64,000 nt of DNA, from positions 397,079 through 461,078 of the forward strand of contig JAPPIK010000014.1 in assembly GCA_028820655.1 (NCBI GenBank), given 5' to 3'. The notes beneath the pieces were generated by a model. That model searched no databases, was not told the DNA's origin, and saw nothing but the letters and a program-made list of their open reading frames with translations. Made by a program: the position numbers and the translations under genes. Positions 37,447 through 47,308 of the stretch are shown here, piece by piece. Source of the DNA: Candidatus Poribacteria bacterium (lineage in GTDB: Bacteria > Poribacteria > WGA-4E > JAJDTR01). Position 1 is the stretch's first letter. Each line of letters starts with the position of its first letter.

Positions 37447-38709
37447 ATGCCCAATCCGATATCAGATCACATCGTAATTCAAGCCGGCCTCTTGGCTGAC
37501 GGTCTCGGCGGTTCGCCCAAAACCGATCAAGCAATTCTCGTGACGGCAGATCGCATCACAGCCGTGGGACCAAAGGATGAGATTCAAAAACAAACACCGC
37601 CGGATGCTGAAATTATGGATCTCGGTTCTGCCTGCGTCACGCCCGGTCTGATTGATGGTCACACTCACCTCAGTCTGGCGGGGGATGGCCGAAATTACGC
37701 CGAGATGTTCGCTGACACTGACGAAATGATGGTTCTCACCGGCGCTATGAATATGCAACGCCACCTCGCTGCCGGAATTACGACGTTGCGCGAGCACGGT
37801 GCACGCAATAAGATAGGATTCACGCTGAAGGAAGGTCTGAGCCGAGGCTACATTCCCGGTCCCCGGATGCTGGTGAGCGGCAGGCCAATTACCTGTACGG
37901 GCGGACATTTTCAAATGTGCAACGAAGTCGCGGATGGTGAAGAGGAAATTCGTCGCTCGGTGCGTCGACTCGTACACGAAGGTGCGGATTACATCAAGAT
38001 CATGGCTTCCGGGGGTGGCACGGAGGGCACGATTCCGGGGCTGCCGAGTTTCACCGCCGCGGAACTACACGCTGCCGCACATGAGGCGCATCAGTTCCAC
38101 CGGACGACGGCGGCGCACTGCCGCGCCAAAGAGTCGATGGTGCGAGCGGTCGAAGCTGGCATCGATCTGATGGAACATGCTGAGTTCCTTGACCCTGATG
38201 ACCAACTCCGTTTTGACCCCAAAATTGCCGAGATGATGGCGGAATCCGGCATCTGGATCAGCCCTACGCTGCAAGCATGGACACGCTATCCCCGGATTGT
38301 CGAACTTACGGAAAAACGTAATGAAGGGACTTTACTGCCTGAGGAGGAGATTGAACTCACTCAGCTAGAGGAGAAGGCTGAAATGCGATTGGACGTGATG
38401 CGTCGCACGCTCGACTTCTGCCTGCAAGAACGCATTGTTCCCGGCACGGATTCCGGCGTGAATAACCTTGCTTTCGGGCACCTGGACTACGACTTGCAAT
38501 TGCTGGTTCGCGTTGGATTCACTCCAGCGGAAGCGCTTGTGGCTGCCACGCGTATCTCCGCCGAAGCGATTGGGTTGGACGATGAAATCGGTACCATTGA
38601 GCCTGGCAAGATTGCTGACCTTGTCGCGTTTGAAGGGGACCCGACGACGGATGTGAAGGCATTTAGCAAGGTGGTGGCGGTGTTCCAAGCAGGGCGTCGG
38701 GTGGCATGA
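37447..38709 (+). CDS. Metal-dependent amidohydrolase (imidazolonepropionase/prolidase-like)
   Basis: 420 residues with the amidohydrolase metal set: His72 and His74 (DGHTHLS), candidate carboxylated Lys184 (YIKIMASGG), His224 (AAHCRA), His244 (MEHAEF) and Asp335 (GTDSG), and the C-terminal beta-sandwich signature EPGKIADLVAFEGDP. Enzymes of this branch hydrolyse cyclic amides, dipeptides or similar C-N bonds in the cytoplasm. Probably transcribed with the preceding TPP enzyme. Converges on a PhyH gene 13 bases away on the opposite strand. Confidence 0.85.
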   Translation: MPNPISDHIVIQAGLLADGLGGSPKTDQAILVTADRITAVGPKDEIQKQTPPDAEIMDLGSACVTPGLIDGHTHLSLAGDGRNYAEMFADTDEMMVLTGAMNMQRHLAAGITTLREHGARNKIGFTLKEGLSRGYIPGPRMLVSGRPITCTGGHFQMCNEVADGEEEIRRSVRRLVHEGADYIKIMASGGGTEGTIPGLPSFTAAELHAAAHEAHQFHRTTAAHCRAKESMVRAVEAGIDLMEHAEFLDPDDQLRFDPKIAEMMAESGIWISPTLQAWTRYPRIVELTEKRNEGTLLPEEEIELTQLEEKAEMRLDVMRRTLDFCLQERIVPGTDSGVNNLAFGHLDYDLQLLVRVGFTPAEALVAATRISAEAIGLDDEIGTIEPGKIADLVAFEGDPTTDVKAFSKVVAVFQAGRRVA

Positions 38710-38722
38710 ACCTATTTTAAGT

Positions 38723-39583
38723 TTAAGGCTCTCCCGGCATCTCGTCATTCCAGCGATCCAATCCTAACAACTTTCGTCCCAACGGCGTTAGTTTCGCTGT
38801 TTTACCGGCGTTGTGTTCTTTCTCTTTGCGACTCAGATCGCTACTTCCCCCGGTGCCCGCTAACCGGTTTTCCCACGCATGGATTCGCTGAGCGCGCGCC
38901 TCCTCGTCTTCCTCTTGAGCGAGGTGCATCGTGATGTATTGTACCAATCGAGGCCGGTCCGCGGTGTTCAACCCGGCCCCATGAGGCAGTGCGCCGCTCC
39001 AGATGATTAAATCGCCTGCCTTTCCCGGGATAGCCTCGGCGCCCAAGCTCATTATATCCTGTTTGCGCGGGTCCGCGTCCGGCGGCAGACTCTTCACCCA
39101 AGACTCAAGCCGGCGGTGAAATCCGGGTACGCAGGTGAACGCCCCTTGGTTGGCTGCGGTATCGGTCAAATAGAGAACGCCTTGGATCATGCGGTACGGC
39201 GGAAGCAGCGAAGATATATCCCAGTGCAACGCCATTGGCCCGACCATTGAAGGTACATAGTCAGGTGGACGAATAGGGGGACTCATGCTCGCCCTGTCAA
39301 AACTCACCCATAACTTTTCCGTGCCGCGTAATTCCGAATATGCTTGATGGATCCGCGGGTATTGGCGGTTGTCCCAAAGCGCCTGGTGTTGGTAGATTTC
39401 AACCATAATCTGCGGGCGTGGAGGGTGCGGATACCATGTATTCGGGTCATCTGCGTCCATTTCCAGGAACTCCCAAATAGCCTCTTCGCATGCCTTAAGG
39501 TTTTCTGGCGGAACTGCCTCATGAATCACCACGTATCCGTTTTCATTCCAAAAATCGTGATCTTCCGAACTTAAAACTGCCAT
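38723..39583 (-). CDS. PhyH-family Fe(II)/2-oxoglutarate oxygenase
   Basis: 286 residues from the ATG at 39583 (MAVLSSEDH), six bases after GAGGAG; an in-frame ATG at 39601 is less likely because it precedes that site. Metal ligands His120-Trp-Asp122 (ALHWDISS), distal His in ALPHGAGLN, followed by Arg in DRPRLVQYI; VPGFHRRL replaces the usual PGSH. The C-terminus carries a ~55-residue charged extension (RKEKEHNAGKTAKLTPLGRK). It is the only minus-strand gene within the 32-49 kb island. Confidence 0.82.
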   Translation of the reverse strand: MAVLSSEDHDFWNENGYVVIHEAVPPENLKACEEAIWEFLEMDADDPNTWYPHPPRPQIMVEIYQHQALWDNRQYPRIHQAYSELRGTEKLWVSFDRASMSPPIRPPDYVPSMVGPMALHWDISSLLPPYRMIQGVLYLTDTAANQGAFTCVPGFHRRLESWVKSLPPDADPRKQDIMSLGAEAIPGKAGDLIIWSGALPHGAGLNTADRPRLVQYITMHLAQEEDEEARAQRIHAWENRLAGTGGSSDLSRKEKEHNAGKTAKLTPLGRKLLGLDRWNDEMPGEP

Positions 39584-40108
39584 AGTTTCTCCTCGGCGCA
39601 TCGAAACGCATCAGTCCATAGACCCAGCGTAGTTCGGCTTGTAGTAGCGCAATTCATTGCGCGTTTCTACACGTAAAGCAGTTCGACATGGTTGCAAACG
39701 GTGGCTCGCGTGCCTATTGACGTAGTAGCTAAGTGATACACGTTTAGATCCCGTGTGATTCGGCTTGTAGTAGCGCAATTTATTGTGCGTCTTTTGTCGG
39801 AGCGATCCCTCAACGAGATAACGAGTCACGAGAGTGAGGGAATTCCATTCGCACCGGCTATCCACTCGCCCTATCACCTACAGTTGGTTTGTTGCCAATT
39901 GGGCAAACGTAAATACAACTAATAATTATAGCATAAACCAACAGCGATATGGATGCAAGCGCTCAACACACTGGTGAATCCACAACTTTACCTAGGCGTG
40001 GAGTTCGGCCTTTTGTATTGACGCATTCAAGCCTTTCTGCTAAAATCGCGAAGCGTCGATGAGTTACTTGTTTGACCGTTAGAACCCGTTCACGTCCAGG
40101 ATGTGCCG
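39584..40108. repeat. Intergenic region with direct repeats
   Basis: The sequence TTCGGCTTGTAGTAGCGCAATT occurs at about 39633 and again at about 39759, each followed by a variant of CATTGCGCG. A degraded GATAGAGATC/CTCCTACAG-type segment fills about 39798-39890. The AT-rich stretch near 39915-39935 may hold the promoter of the PfkB gene, but no paired boxes are clear. Confidence 0.55.
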
Positions 40109-41176
40109 ATGGCGTATTCAATTCTTGGTTGGGGAGAACCGTTGGTGGAGGTGAGAACGGAGCATCTTCCCAAAGCGATGGTTCTGGATGCACCGGATTA
40201 TCCCGGAAACCTGGATTCCGCCGCACACAGTCTCGTCGGAGACGGCTTGGCCGGTTTCTCTGGGGACATTCTGAACGCGATAAATGCCGCCAAGCATGTC
40301 TTGACGGGTGACAACCCACGAAATCTGACTGGTTTGCTAACGGCGGTGGGAGACGACAACTGTGACTGTTCGAGGCAATTTATCGAATGGCTGGAGCGCC
40401 ATGGGATTGATTCGAATGATGTTCGGCGCATAAGTCACAGCCATATGGGAGCCTATTTCGAGGGGTATCGCGACGAGTTGGGCTCGTTTCCGTATGCACG
40501 ATCCGGCGCGGCATTTGAAAGTCTGACCGAGCTACAGGTTGCAGATGCCATACGGAGACATGAATCGAATCACGTTGGTCTAATAATCACCGGGATTACT
40601 CATGCCAGAACGAAAGGCCGAAATAGAGTCGCCGATGTGCTAGAGCGTGCCAAACTTCAGGGCGTAACGACATTATATGCCGTGAATTTTCGGATGTCGC
40701 TCTGGGGAACCCGAGACGACGAATCGAGGACGAATGCACGGGTAGGTTTCCGCGCGGTTGCACCTTACATTGATTTCTGTTCCCTGGGAAGGGAAGAGGC
40801 AGAAATCCTCTTGGATAGGGCAATAGCCGAAACTTCTCGGTCAAAGCGCGAAACGGCTGAATCCGTGCTGGACCTGGGTGTTAGGCACGGCGCAGCGTTG
40901 ACGGGTTATCCGGAAGCGCACATGGCTTTTCGGTCGGGAAAGAAGGTGCACAACATTGAGCGCTTCGCACCAAAAAATGAACTGACTGGGGTGAACACGA
41001 CGGGTGCGGGCGACAATCTCACGGGCGCGTTTGCCGCGTTGTATTTGATAAGCAAGAATGTCTCGGCATCATTTGAGGGTGCGTGTCGGATCGCAGAGAT
41101 GAGCACCACCGTGGAAGGCGGAATCTACCATCCTCCGGCATCCGAGATTGAGCATAGCTTAAGTAAAGTGCGTTGA
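40109..41176 (+). CDS. PfkB-family sugar kinase, possibly 2-keto-3-deoxygluconate kinase-like
   Basis: 355 residues from ATG 40109 (AGG eight bases upstream; a GTG at 40103 is the alternative). The PfkB signature NTTGAGDNLTGAF is present, with Asp302 as catalytic base; the first Asp of the usual DTTGAGD is Asn. GGLLTAVGDD-like N-terminal strand (LLTAVGDDNCD) and a substrate-binding region follow family order. Together with two enolase-superfamily genes downstream it suggests a route from sugar acid to 2-keto-3-deoxy acid to phosphorylated product, as in Entner-Doudoroff-type pathways. Substrate is inferred from context. Confidence 0.78.
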   Translation: MAYSILGWGEPLVEVRTEHLPKAMVLDAPDYPGNLDSAAHSLVGDGLAGFSGDILNAINAAKHVLTGDNPRNLTGLLTAVGDDNCDCSRQFIEWLERHGIDSNDVRRISHSHMGAYFEGYRDELGSFPYARSGAAFESLTELQVADAIRRHESNHVGLIITGITHARTKGRNRVADVLERAKLQGVTTLYAVNFRMSLWGTRDDESRTNARVGFRAVAPYIDFCSLGREEAEILLDRAIAETSRSKRETAESVLDLGVRHGAALTGYPEAHMAFRSGKKVHNIERFAPKNELTGVNTTGAGDNLTGAFAALYLISKNVSASFEGACRIAEMSTTVEGGIYHPPASEIEHSLSKVR

Positions 41177-41265
41177 ACTTCAAGGCCTTCCCGATCAACC
41201 GATTCCAGCAAAATGCACTGCGCGTGGACACATAATCTTGGTCTCGCGAAGGGGATCGCCAATCG

Positions 41266-42516
41266 GTGCCAATGATGAAAGTCAAGAACGTCGAAATGCT
41301 GGCGCTCAACATTCCGTTCTACTGCGATCGGGTGAGAATGCACATGCACCGCGCCCTGACGCACAGCGAACGTCTGTACGTGTACCGGCTTGATTTAGAC
41401 AACGGAGTAATCGGTTACGGCGAAAGTTCGGAAAATGAATCCGGGAACATCGAGCGCATTCTCGGAAAAAATCCGTTCACGTTCGTGCAAGACGAGACCG
41501 TCGGTTTCGGACTCCAGATGGCACTGGTTGACGCAGCGGGAAAAGCAGTAGAGGTGCCGGCTTATCAGTTTCTCGGCGGTAAAGTTCGAGATCGATGTCC
41601 AATCTCGTGGTGGTCGATCGATATGCCTCCCGCGCATTGGGTGGAAGAAGCGCTGGAATCTGTCCGGCGCGGTTATACGTCGATTAAACTGAAAGCACGT
41701 CCATGGTGGGACATATTCGCACAAGTGGACGCGCTCGCGCAGGCAGTACCGCAACACTACCGGTTCTATATTGATTTCAACGCCTTCCTCCTTACGAAAG
41801 ATTTTGCCGTTCCGATACTGAAGCGCTTGGATGCCTGCCCCAATGTCGCCTACTACGAAAGCCCGTTTTGGCTGCGTACCGACATTGAGGGAGCGAAACA
41901 TCTGCGGAACGTGGTGGAGAACCCGATTATCGATCATTTCAGAGAGTCGTATCTTCACTCCGGCGCCGGTGATGGATTTGTCGTTGGCGGCGGCGCCACG
42001 GAGGTGCGGCGAAAGGGGGCGTTATGTGCATCATTCGACAAACCCTTCTGGATGCAAATGGTCGGAAGCGGCATTACGACTGCTTACGCCGTGCATATCG
42101 GCGCTGTACAGACTCATGCGCGTTTGCCGGCCATCACCGCTCATGAACTGTGGGAACACGATCTGTTGAAGGAGCGATTGATTGTAGAGGACGGGAGCAT
42201 CCTGGTGCCCGAAACGCCGGGCCTGGGAATCGAAGTTGATGAATCCGCGTTGGAACGCTATCGTGTCGAACCGGACGCACCGACGCCTCAAGACCTGTTT
42301 CGGAGAGAACGGCGAATCTGTCGAATCCATATACCTAATGAGGATGGCGGAGACACTAAGCATGATTTTACGGGCGAGGATGTCTACGCGCCCGCATTTA
42401 GCGAAGGAGAGTACCCGGGATTTGCTCCCGGCGTTTGGCTGGAGATAATTGAGGATGATGGCACGGACAAATTCGATGCGTCTTTTGAACGTACGGTTAA
42501 CAATGCGTTGCAATAA
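41266..42516 (+). CDS. Enolase-superfamily (mandelate racemase/muconate lactonizing type) enzyme
   Basis: 416 residues. Barrel landmarks: Lys141-Leu-Lys143 (SIKLKAR), metal ligands Asp170 (YIDFN) and Glu198 (YYESPF), and a third candidate Asp223 (IIDHF) where Glu or Asp is expected. LVDAAGKAVEVPAYQFLGG is the typical capping-domain end. A ~70-residue C-terminal extension, rich in acidic residues, is longer than usual. The starting codon is GTG at 41266 or ATG at 41272/41275. Likely a dehydratase or epimerase of sugar acids, working with the PfkB kinase next door. Confidence 0.78.
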   Translation: MPMMKVKNVEMLALNIPFYCDRVRMHMHRALTHSERLYVYRLDLDNGVIGYGESSENESGNIERILGKNPFTFVQDETVGFGLQMALVDAAGKAVEVPAYQFLGGKVRDRCPISWWSIDMPPAHWVEEALESVRRGYTSIKLKARPWWDIFAQVDALAQAVPQHYRFYIDFNAFLLTKDFAVPILKRLDACPNVAYYESPFWLRTDIEGAKHLRNVVENPIIDHFRESYLHSGAGDGFVVGGGATEVRRKGALCASFDKPFWMQMVGSGITTAYAVHIGAVQTHARLPAITAHELWEHDLLKERLIVEDGSILVPETPGLGIEVDESALERYRVEPDAPTPQDLFRRERRICRIHIPNEDGGDTKHDFTGEDVYAPAFSEGEYPGFAPGVWLEIIEDDGTDKFDASFERTVNNALQ

Positions 42517-42748
42517 TAGAATCCAAATTTAGACGGAACTCACACGTATGATAACCGAGTGCCTCGAAGTGGAAATTCAGAGCGCGTAATGTGTGATCCG
42601 AAACCAGATGTTTTACGCATTACGCATCACGCATTACTCGACACATGTTCCGTTTACTTTGAGTCGGTGCAACGTGCGCAATTGCCACGAGTATAGTATT
42701 GTATATGGTGTGGAGGCGCATGTCAGATGATGGAGGAAGATCAAGGCA

Positions 42749-44122
42749 ATGAACGTCTGGATGGATGTCATGCGGGATCTTGAACACCTGCTTGACGACT
42801 ACGAACGGTTGTTTGACGCTTGGGAGGCCGGGGGAGTGTCCGGTCTGGTCGTGGGATCGATGAACTTCAACGCGCCCAAATTGCTTCCGGGACAGCGCAG
42901 TGTGGCGGGAGTCACGGATCGGACGCCCATCCCTACCTTCGATCCGAATCCTGACGTGTATCACCGCCTGGGTGTGGTAGTGCCACCGTCTCCGAAGGAG
43001 CGATTAACGGAAAAGCGCCCGCAGGTTGATCACATGCTGACCGCCGCAAAGGAGCGAGGCTGGTCGGTTTGGATCTTTCGACCCTACTCCGGGGAAGGCA
43101 AGGGCGGAAACGGACACCAAATTACGGACGAAGCCAGCCGCATGGCGAGATGTGCCCGCATGATCGACACATTGGAGCATTATCCCATGGTGGATGGCGG
43201 CATCATGGATGGTCCGGAATGGGGTTACGAGATCGCGCAGCACCACCTCGATAGACGGTCATATATCTTCGACGACCTACCCGAATCGGTCGCCGCGAAA
43301 TGCACTGAACTTGGATTCGACTACTCCGCACTGGTTGCCGCGAAGGATCGGCTCTACCGGTGCCTTCACTCGCTGACTCCGTCACGATTGGAGTTGCACG
43401 CTTCGGGGGGACTACTCGGATGCTTTCGACTACTTGGTGGCGATCCAGATCTTTTGGCGTGGTTTGAATTTCGCGTGAAAGCGGTGACGGATTACGTTCG
43501 AAATGTGCGAGAATGTCTCACCGCCGAGGCGAACCGTCCGGTGAAGTTGGGGCTTGGCATGCGCTCTGCCGCGTTTGCGCCGCTCTGCGGCTCCGACTTT
43601 GCGCGGATTGCGGAGTTCATGGATATCCTGCTGCCTAAACACTACTTCTGGAATCGCGGCTTCGACGGGATGATTGGCACCGTGTACCGCTATGTCGAAA
43701 CACTTACCGACTGGAACCCGGGACTAAGTGATGCGGAGGCCCTCGCAGTGGTGAATGCACTGTTCGGTTTGGAGTTGCCCCTTGTCACGGGTCGGAGCGA
43801 TTTGGAAGATGCGCTTTCCGTTGAGTTCTTCGAGGAGGTTGTGACTCGGGAAACACGGCGGGCGTTAGCGGCAGTGGATGACCCGGATCGCATTGTGCCA
43901 TGGGTGGATACGGGACGCAGTCCTCATGACGGAGATCCGATGTCGCCGGGTCACTTGAGGCAGCTCATGAGCGCGGCGGAAAGCGCCGGTTTGAAGCATT
44001 TCCTGTACCATCATCACAGCAATCTTACCGCCGGGGAATGGGCGGTTATCAGCGAGATGTGCGGCGAGAGGTGGGATCCATTGAAAACTGACTACAGTCC
44101 ACCCGACGAGCTAGTAATGTAG
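42749..44122 (+). CDS. Conserved protein of unknown function, TIM-barrel glycosidase-like
   Basis: 457 residues, no signal peptide. Strand-helix alternation and motifs such as WSVWIFRPYSG, MVDGGIMDGPEWGYE, LLPKHYFWNRGFDG and LKHFLYHHHSNL suggest a TIM barrel resembling putative glycoside hydrolases (GH42- or alpha-galactosidase-like). Acidic candidates are the Asp and Glu of GIMDGPEWG. I do not recognise the exact family. A GGAGGAAG lies ~13 bases before the ATG and AAGG about three bases before it. The gap upstream (42517-42748) contains small direct repeats of GCATTACGCA. Confidence 0.5.
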   Translation: MNVWMDVMRDLEHLLDDYERLFDAWEAGGVSGLVVGSMNFNAPKLLPGQRSVAGVTDRTPIPTFDPNPDVYHRLGVVVPPSPKERLTEKRPQVDHMLTAAKERGWSVWIFRPYSGEGKGGNGHQITDEASRMARCARMIDTLEHYPMVDGGIMDGPEWGYEIAQHHLDRRSYIFDDLPESVAAKCTELGFDYSALVAAKDRLYRCLHSLTPSRLELHASGGLLGCFRLLGGDPDLLAWFEFRVKAVTDYVRNVRECLTAEANRPVKLGLGMRSAAFAPLCGSDFARIAEFMDILLPKHYFWNRGFDGMIGTVYRYVETLTDWNPGLSDAEALAVVNALFGLELPLVTGRSDLEDALSVEFFEEVVTRETRRALAAVDDPDRIVPWVDTGRSPHDGDPMSPGHLRQLMSAAESAGLKHFLYHHHSNLTAGEWAVISEMCGERWDPLKTDYSPPDELVM

Positions 44123-44151
44123 GACTCAGGATTTGTTATTGCGAATTCTTC

Positions 44152-44157
44152 TATAAT
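44152..44157 (+). promoter_or_regulatory. Candidate -10 box upstream of the RraA-like gene
   Basis: TATAAT at 44152-44157, about 115 bases before the ATG at 44271. No convincing -35 is found at 16-18 bases, so this is weak. Confidence 0.3.
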
Positions 44158-44270
44158 GATTACAGTGTGCTCAAGGTGGAAACACCCTGTTTTCCGTCCT
44201 AGATTCAGCGCGCTTGATATTTCGACAATCCCGTTTGCAGCAGAACTAACTAAGCAAGGAGCAAAACTTA

Positions 44271-44942
44271 ATGTCGGATAAAAACACTGAAATTATCGAG
44301 AAACTCAAGGAGTTCGATTCACCGACCGTTTTTAACGCGATGGTCGAAAAACTGGGACTTCCCAACGAGGACTACACGAGTCACGAAATCCGTTATCTAT
44401 CCCCGGAGTTTGGAACGGTAGCCGGTTTCGCCGTGACTGCCGAGATCACGACCAATGATCCGGACTCGCCGAGAATCGAATGGATTGACTTCTACGAACA
44501 CATGAACGACCAAGTGGCGCCCTTTTTTACCGTGATGAACGATGTTGACTCGAATCCCGGGAGAGGCGCAGGCTTTGGCGACGGGATGGCAAGGTTGTAC
44601 AAACGGCTTGGCGCTGCCGGTGCGATACTTGATGGAAGCGTGCGAGACCTGGCGGGTATTCGTGCCGTCGGGTTGCCCATCTGGGGATGGGGCTGTGTGC
44701 CCGGGCACGGTGTTTTTAACCTGACTCGTTTTAATGAGCCGGTTACGGTTGGCCAAACGCGAATAAGCCCCGGAGATATCATCGTCGCGGATGCGGATGG
44801 GTGTGTACGCGTTCCAACCGAACATGCCGAAGACATCCTGCGGTTAGCCGGTGAAGTGCGCGCAAAGGAAGCGGCTGTGTTCGGCTTCTACGATGCTCCC
44901 GACTTTAGCATGGCTAAACTGCGCGAGAAGTACAAGCGATGA
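44271..44942 (+). CDS. RraA-family protein (HMG aldolase/oxaloacetate decarboxylase-like)
   Basis: 223 residues, the normal family length. Motifs: FDSPTVFNAM at 15-24, GDGMA at 103-107, and GAILDGSVRDL at 117-127 with Arg125-Asp126, the conserved substrate and metal site of class II pyruvate aldolases of this family. The name RraA derives from an RNase E inhibitor, but most members are 4-hydroxy-4-methyl-2-oxoglutarate aldolases or decarboxylases acting on oxo-acids, which suits a sugar-acid island. AAGGAG lies nine bases before the ATG. Confidence 0.85.
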   Translation: MSDKNTEIIEKLKEFDSPTVFNAMVEKLGLPNEDYTSHEIRYLSPEFGTVAGFAVTAEITTNDPDSPRIEWIDFYEHMNDQVAPFFTVMNDVDSNPGRGAGFGDGMARLYKRLGAAGAILDGSVRDLAGIRAVGLPIWGWGCVPGHGVFNLTRFNEPVTVGQTRISPGDIIVADADGCVRVPTEHAEDILRLAGEVRAKEAAVFGFYDAPDFSMAKLREKYKR

Positions 44943-45129
44943 AGAATCTTGCGGTAGATCCAAGAATTATTTCTTCACTGCGGTAGGTTTGGTTTCCTAA
45001 CCGAACCGGTGTACATACGGTCGTGCAGGTAGGGTTGGACGACCTGCCGCTATCTGCGCAAATACGAATTGATCTGACCTTAAAACGACCCTCCTGCAAC
45101 AAGATGCATAACGCCAGAGGACCCCTAGC

Positions 45130-46317
45130 ATGAAGATTACAGACTTAAAATGCACGGTTCTAGGTCAATACCCCGTGATTCGCATAACGACTGACGAAGG
45201 AATCACCGGCTTGGGAGGGGCGGAACTCAACAAACACTACCTGAAGTCGCACATCCTGTTCTACAAGCAGTATATCGTAGGCGAAGATCCGACGGATGTT
45301 GAGCGGGTGATGCTAAAGATTCGTCGATTGGGAAGTTTCAAGCCGTGGGGCAGTTCGGTCAGCGCGATTGAGACGGCGTTATGGGACATCGCTGGCAAAG
45401 CGGCGGGGGTACCCGTTTACAAACTGCTCGGCGGCAAGGTTCGCGACAAAGTGCGTGTCTACAATGGCTCTGTCAGGTTCGGGTTGAAAGGCGTTTCTCC
45501 CGAAGATCATGCAGAAGACATGGCGAAAATGAAAGCGGCTCGCGAAGGGTTCACGATCATCAAGCAAGGAATCGCATTCCATAGCCCCATGCCGAAGGCG
45601 GTACCCGGTTACTTTTACGGCGAGATACGAGAGGGAATCATCACGAACCGCGGCTCTTTGACCGAACGAGGGTTGAAGCACACGATCGCTTGTGTGGAGG
45701 CAATGAAGGAGGTGCTAGGGGATGAGGTAGGGCTTGCGCTGGACTGCGGTCCGGGACTAACCGTCCCCGACGCGATTAGACTGGCGAAGGCTTTGGAACC
45801 GCTAAATGTAATGTGGCTCGAGGATATGATTACCGGAGACTATATTCCCTATGTGCTTGCGGATCTTTACCGCGACATAACGACGAGCACCTCTACTCCG
45901 ATTCACACCGGAGAACAGATTTACCTTCGGCAGAATTTCAAAGACCTCATCGAAAAGCGCGCCGTGGACATTATTGGGCCCGACCCCTACGACGTAGGTG
46001 GTATAGCCGAACTGAAGTGGGTTGCGGAATACGCGGATCTTCACGGCATTCTTATGGCTCCTCACGGCACAGCCAACGGTCTCATCGGTCTTGCCGCTCT
46101 CGTTCAGGTTGCGGCGACCCTGCCTGAAAACTACATCGCTTTCGAGTATCCGGTGGCTCGTCCGCAATGGTGGTATGACATTGTAGACGGTCTTCCAGCC
46201 CCGATCGTCCGTGACGGTTTCATAGACGTCTGGGATACGCCCGGAATGGGCGTCGAACTCAATGAAGAGGCAACGCGGGAGTATCTGCCGGAGGAGGACG
46301 CGGACTTTTTTGATTAG
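45130..46317 (+). CDS. Enolase-superfamily sugar-acid dehydratase (galactonate dehydratase-like)
   Basis: 395 residues. Metal ligands Asp205 (ALDCGPG), Glu231 (MWLEDM) and Glu262 (HTGEQIY); His312 (MAPHGTANG) is the likely acid that removes the leaving hydroxyl; Lys145 (IIKQGIA) replaces the KxK pair. SAIETALWDIAGKAAGVPVYKLLGG is the classic capping-domain signature. These traits point to an acid-sugar dehydratase that makes a 2-keto-3-deoxy acid, which the PfkB kinase could then phosphorylate. GAGGA lies eight bases before the ATG. Followed by the NHL gene after 71 bases. Confidence 0.85.
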   Translation: MKITDLKCTVLGQYPVIRITTDEGITGLGGAELNKHYLKSHILFYKQYIVGEDPTDVERVMLKIRRLGSFKPWGSSVSAIETALWDIAGKAAGVPVYKLLGGKVRDKVRVYNGSVRFGLKGVSPEDHAEDMAKMKAAREGFTIIKQGIAFHSPMPKAVPGYFYGEIREGIITNRGSLTERGLKHTIACVEAMKEVLGDEVGLALDCGPGLTVPDAIRLAKALEPLNVMWLEDMITGDYIPYVLADLYRDITTSTSTPIHTGEQIYLRQNFKDLIEKRAVDIIGPDPYDVGGIAELKWVAEYADLHGILMAPHGTANGLIGLAALVQVAATLPENYIAFEYPVARPQWWYDIVDGLPAPIVRDGFIDVWDTPGMGVELNEEATREYLPEEDADFFD

Positions 46318-46388
46318 TCAGAGTTGGCAGCGAGAGTGTTCTCATTTACTTTTTATCCAATTCCAATATCACAAAACGGAGGTGCAAC

Positions 46389-47273
46389 ATGGCATTAGGC
46401 GAAGGAGATTATAAGTACGAACTCGCGGAAGGCTGGGCAAAATTGCCGGAAGGCTGGGTCTTCTCCATGGTTTCGGATGCAGCGATTGATTCGAAAGGAC
46501 GAATCTTCGCCTTTACACGCGGCAAGCATCCGATCATAGTATTTGACAAAGATGGAAATTTTGTCACGTCGTGGGGTTACGGGGAATTCGGCATTTCGCC
46601 GCATCTCGTCAGTCAATCTCACGGCATCTTCATAGGCCCCGACGACGAGGTCTACCTTACCGATGCGTGGCAGCATGTCGTGCGCCGATACACCTTGCTC
46701 GGAGAGAAAGAGAGTGAGTGGGGAACACCGGGTAGGCCGGGCGTAACATACTACAAGAGCGAATTCAACATGCCTACCGGCGTGGCAATCGGTCCGGACG
46801 GGTCCATCTATGTGTCCGATGGCTATGGAAATCGCTGTGTACACAAATACTCGAGCACTGGCGAGCACTTGCTTACGTGGGGTGAAGCCGGAAGCGGTCC
46901 GGGAGAGTTCGCCGTCGTGCACAACATTGGCTGTGACAAAACGGGGCGAGTCATTGTTTGCGATCGAGAGAATAACCGTATCCAAATCTTCGACCCGGAC
47001 GGGAAACATATGGAAACGTGGACGGACGTTATCGCACCGGGAGACGTGTGGGTGACAGATGACAATACGATATATGTTGTCGAACAGGGAGTCGACGGGC
47101 GCGTAAGCGTGTGGTCGCCCGAAGGTGAGCGGTTGAGTAGATTCGCTGGATCGGAGGGCGGGGTGCTGGAAGCCCCTCACGGAATCTGCGTCGACGATGA
47201 GGGAAGTATCTACATAGCGGAAATCGGAGAGGGCGACTTCGGCCAACGACTGCGTAAGTTCGTCAGAACGTAG
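46389..47273 (+). CDS. NHL-repeat beta-propeller protein
   Basis: 294 residues, no signal peptide. Six NHL blades can be followed, e.g. DKDGNFVTSWG, GPDDEVYLTDAWQHVV, GPDGSIYVSDGYGNRCVHKY, DKTGRVIVCDRENNRIQIF, DDNTIYVVEQ and DDEGSIYIAEIGEG. The fold is shared with peptidyl-amidating lyases, SMP-30-like lactonases and scaffold proteins; in this sugar-acid context a lactonase-like role is possible but unproven. Very strong Shine-Dalgarno GGAGGTG. The next gene follows 35 bases later. Confidence 0.8.
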   Translation: MALGEGDYKYELAEGWAKLPEGWVFSMVSDAAIDSKGRIFAFTRGKHPIIVFDKDGNFVTSWGYGEFGISPHLVSQSHGIFIGPDDEVYLTDAWQHVVRRYTLLGEKESEWGTPGRPGVTYYKSEFNMPTGVAIGPDGSIYVSDGYGNRCVHKYSSTGEHLLTWGEAGSGPGEFAVVHNIGCDKTGRVIVCDRENNRIQIFDPDGKHMETWTDVIAPGDVWVTDDNTIYVVEQGVDGRVSVWSPEGERLSRFAGSEGGVLEAPHGICVDDEGSIYIAEIGEGDFGQRLRKFVRT

Positions 47274-47308
47274 GAGCGGATTGAGCTTTCAGCCGCTGAA
47301 ACATAGAT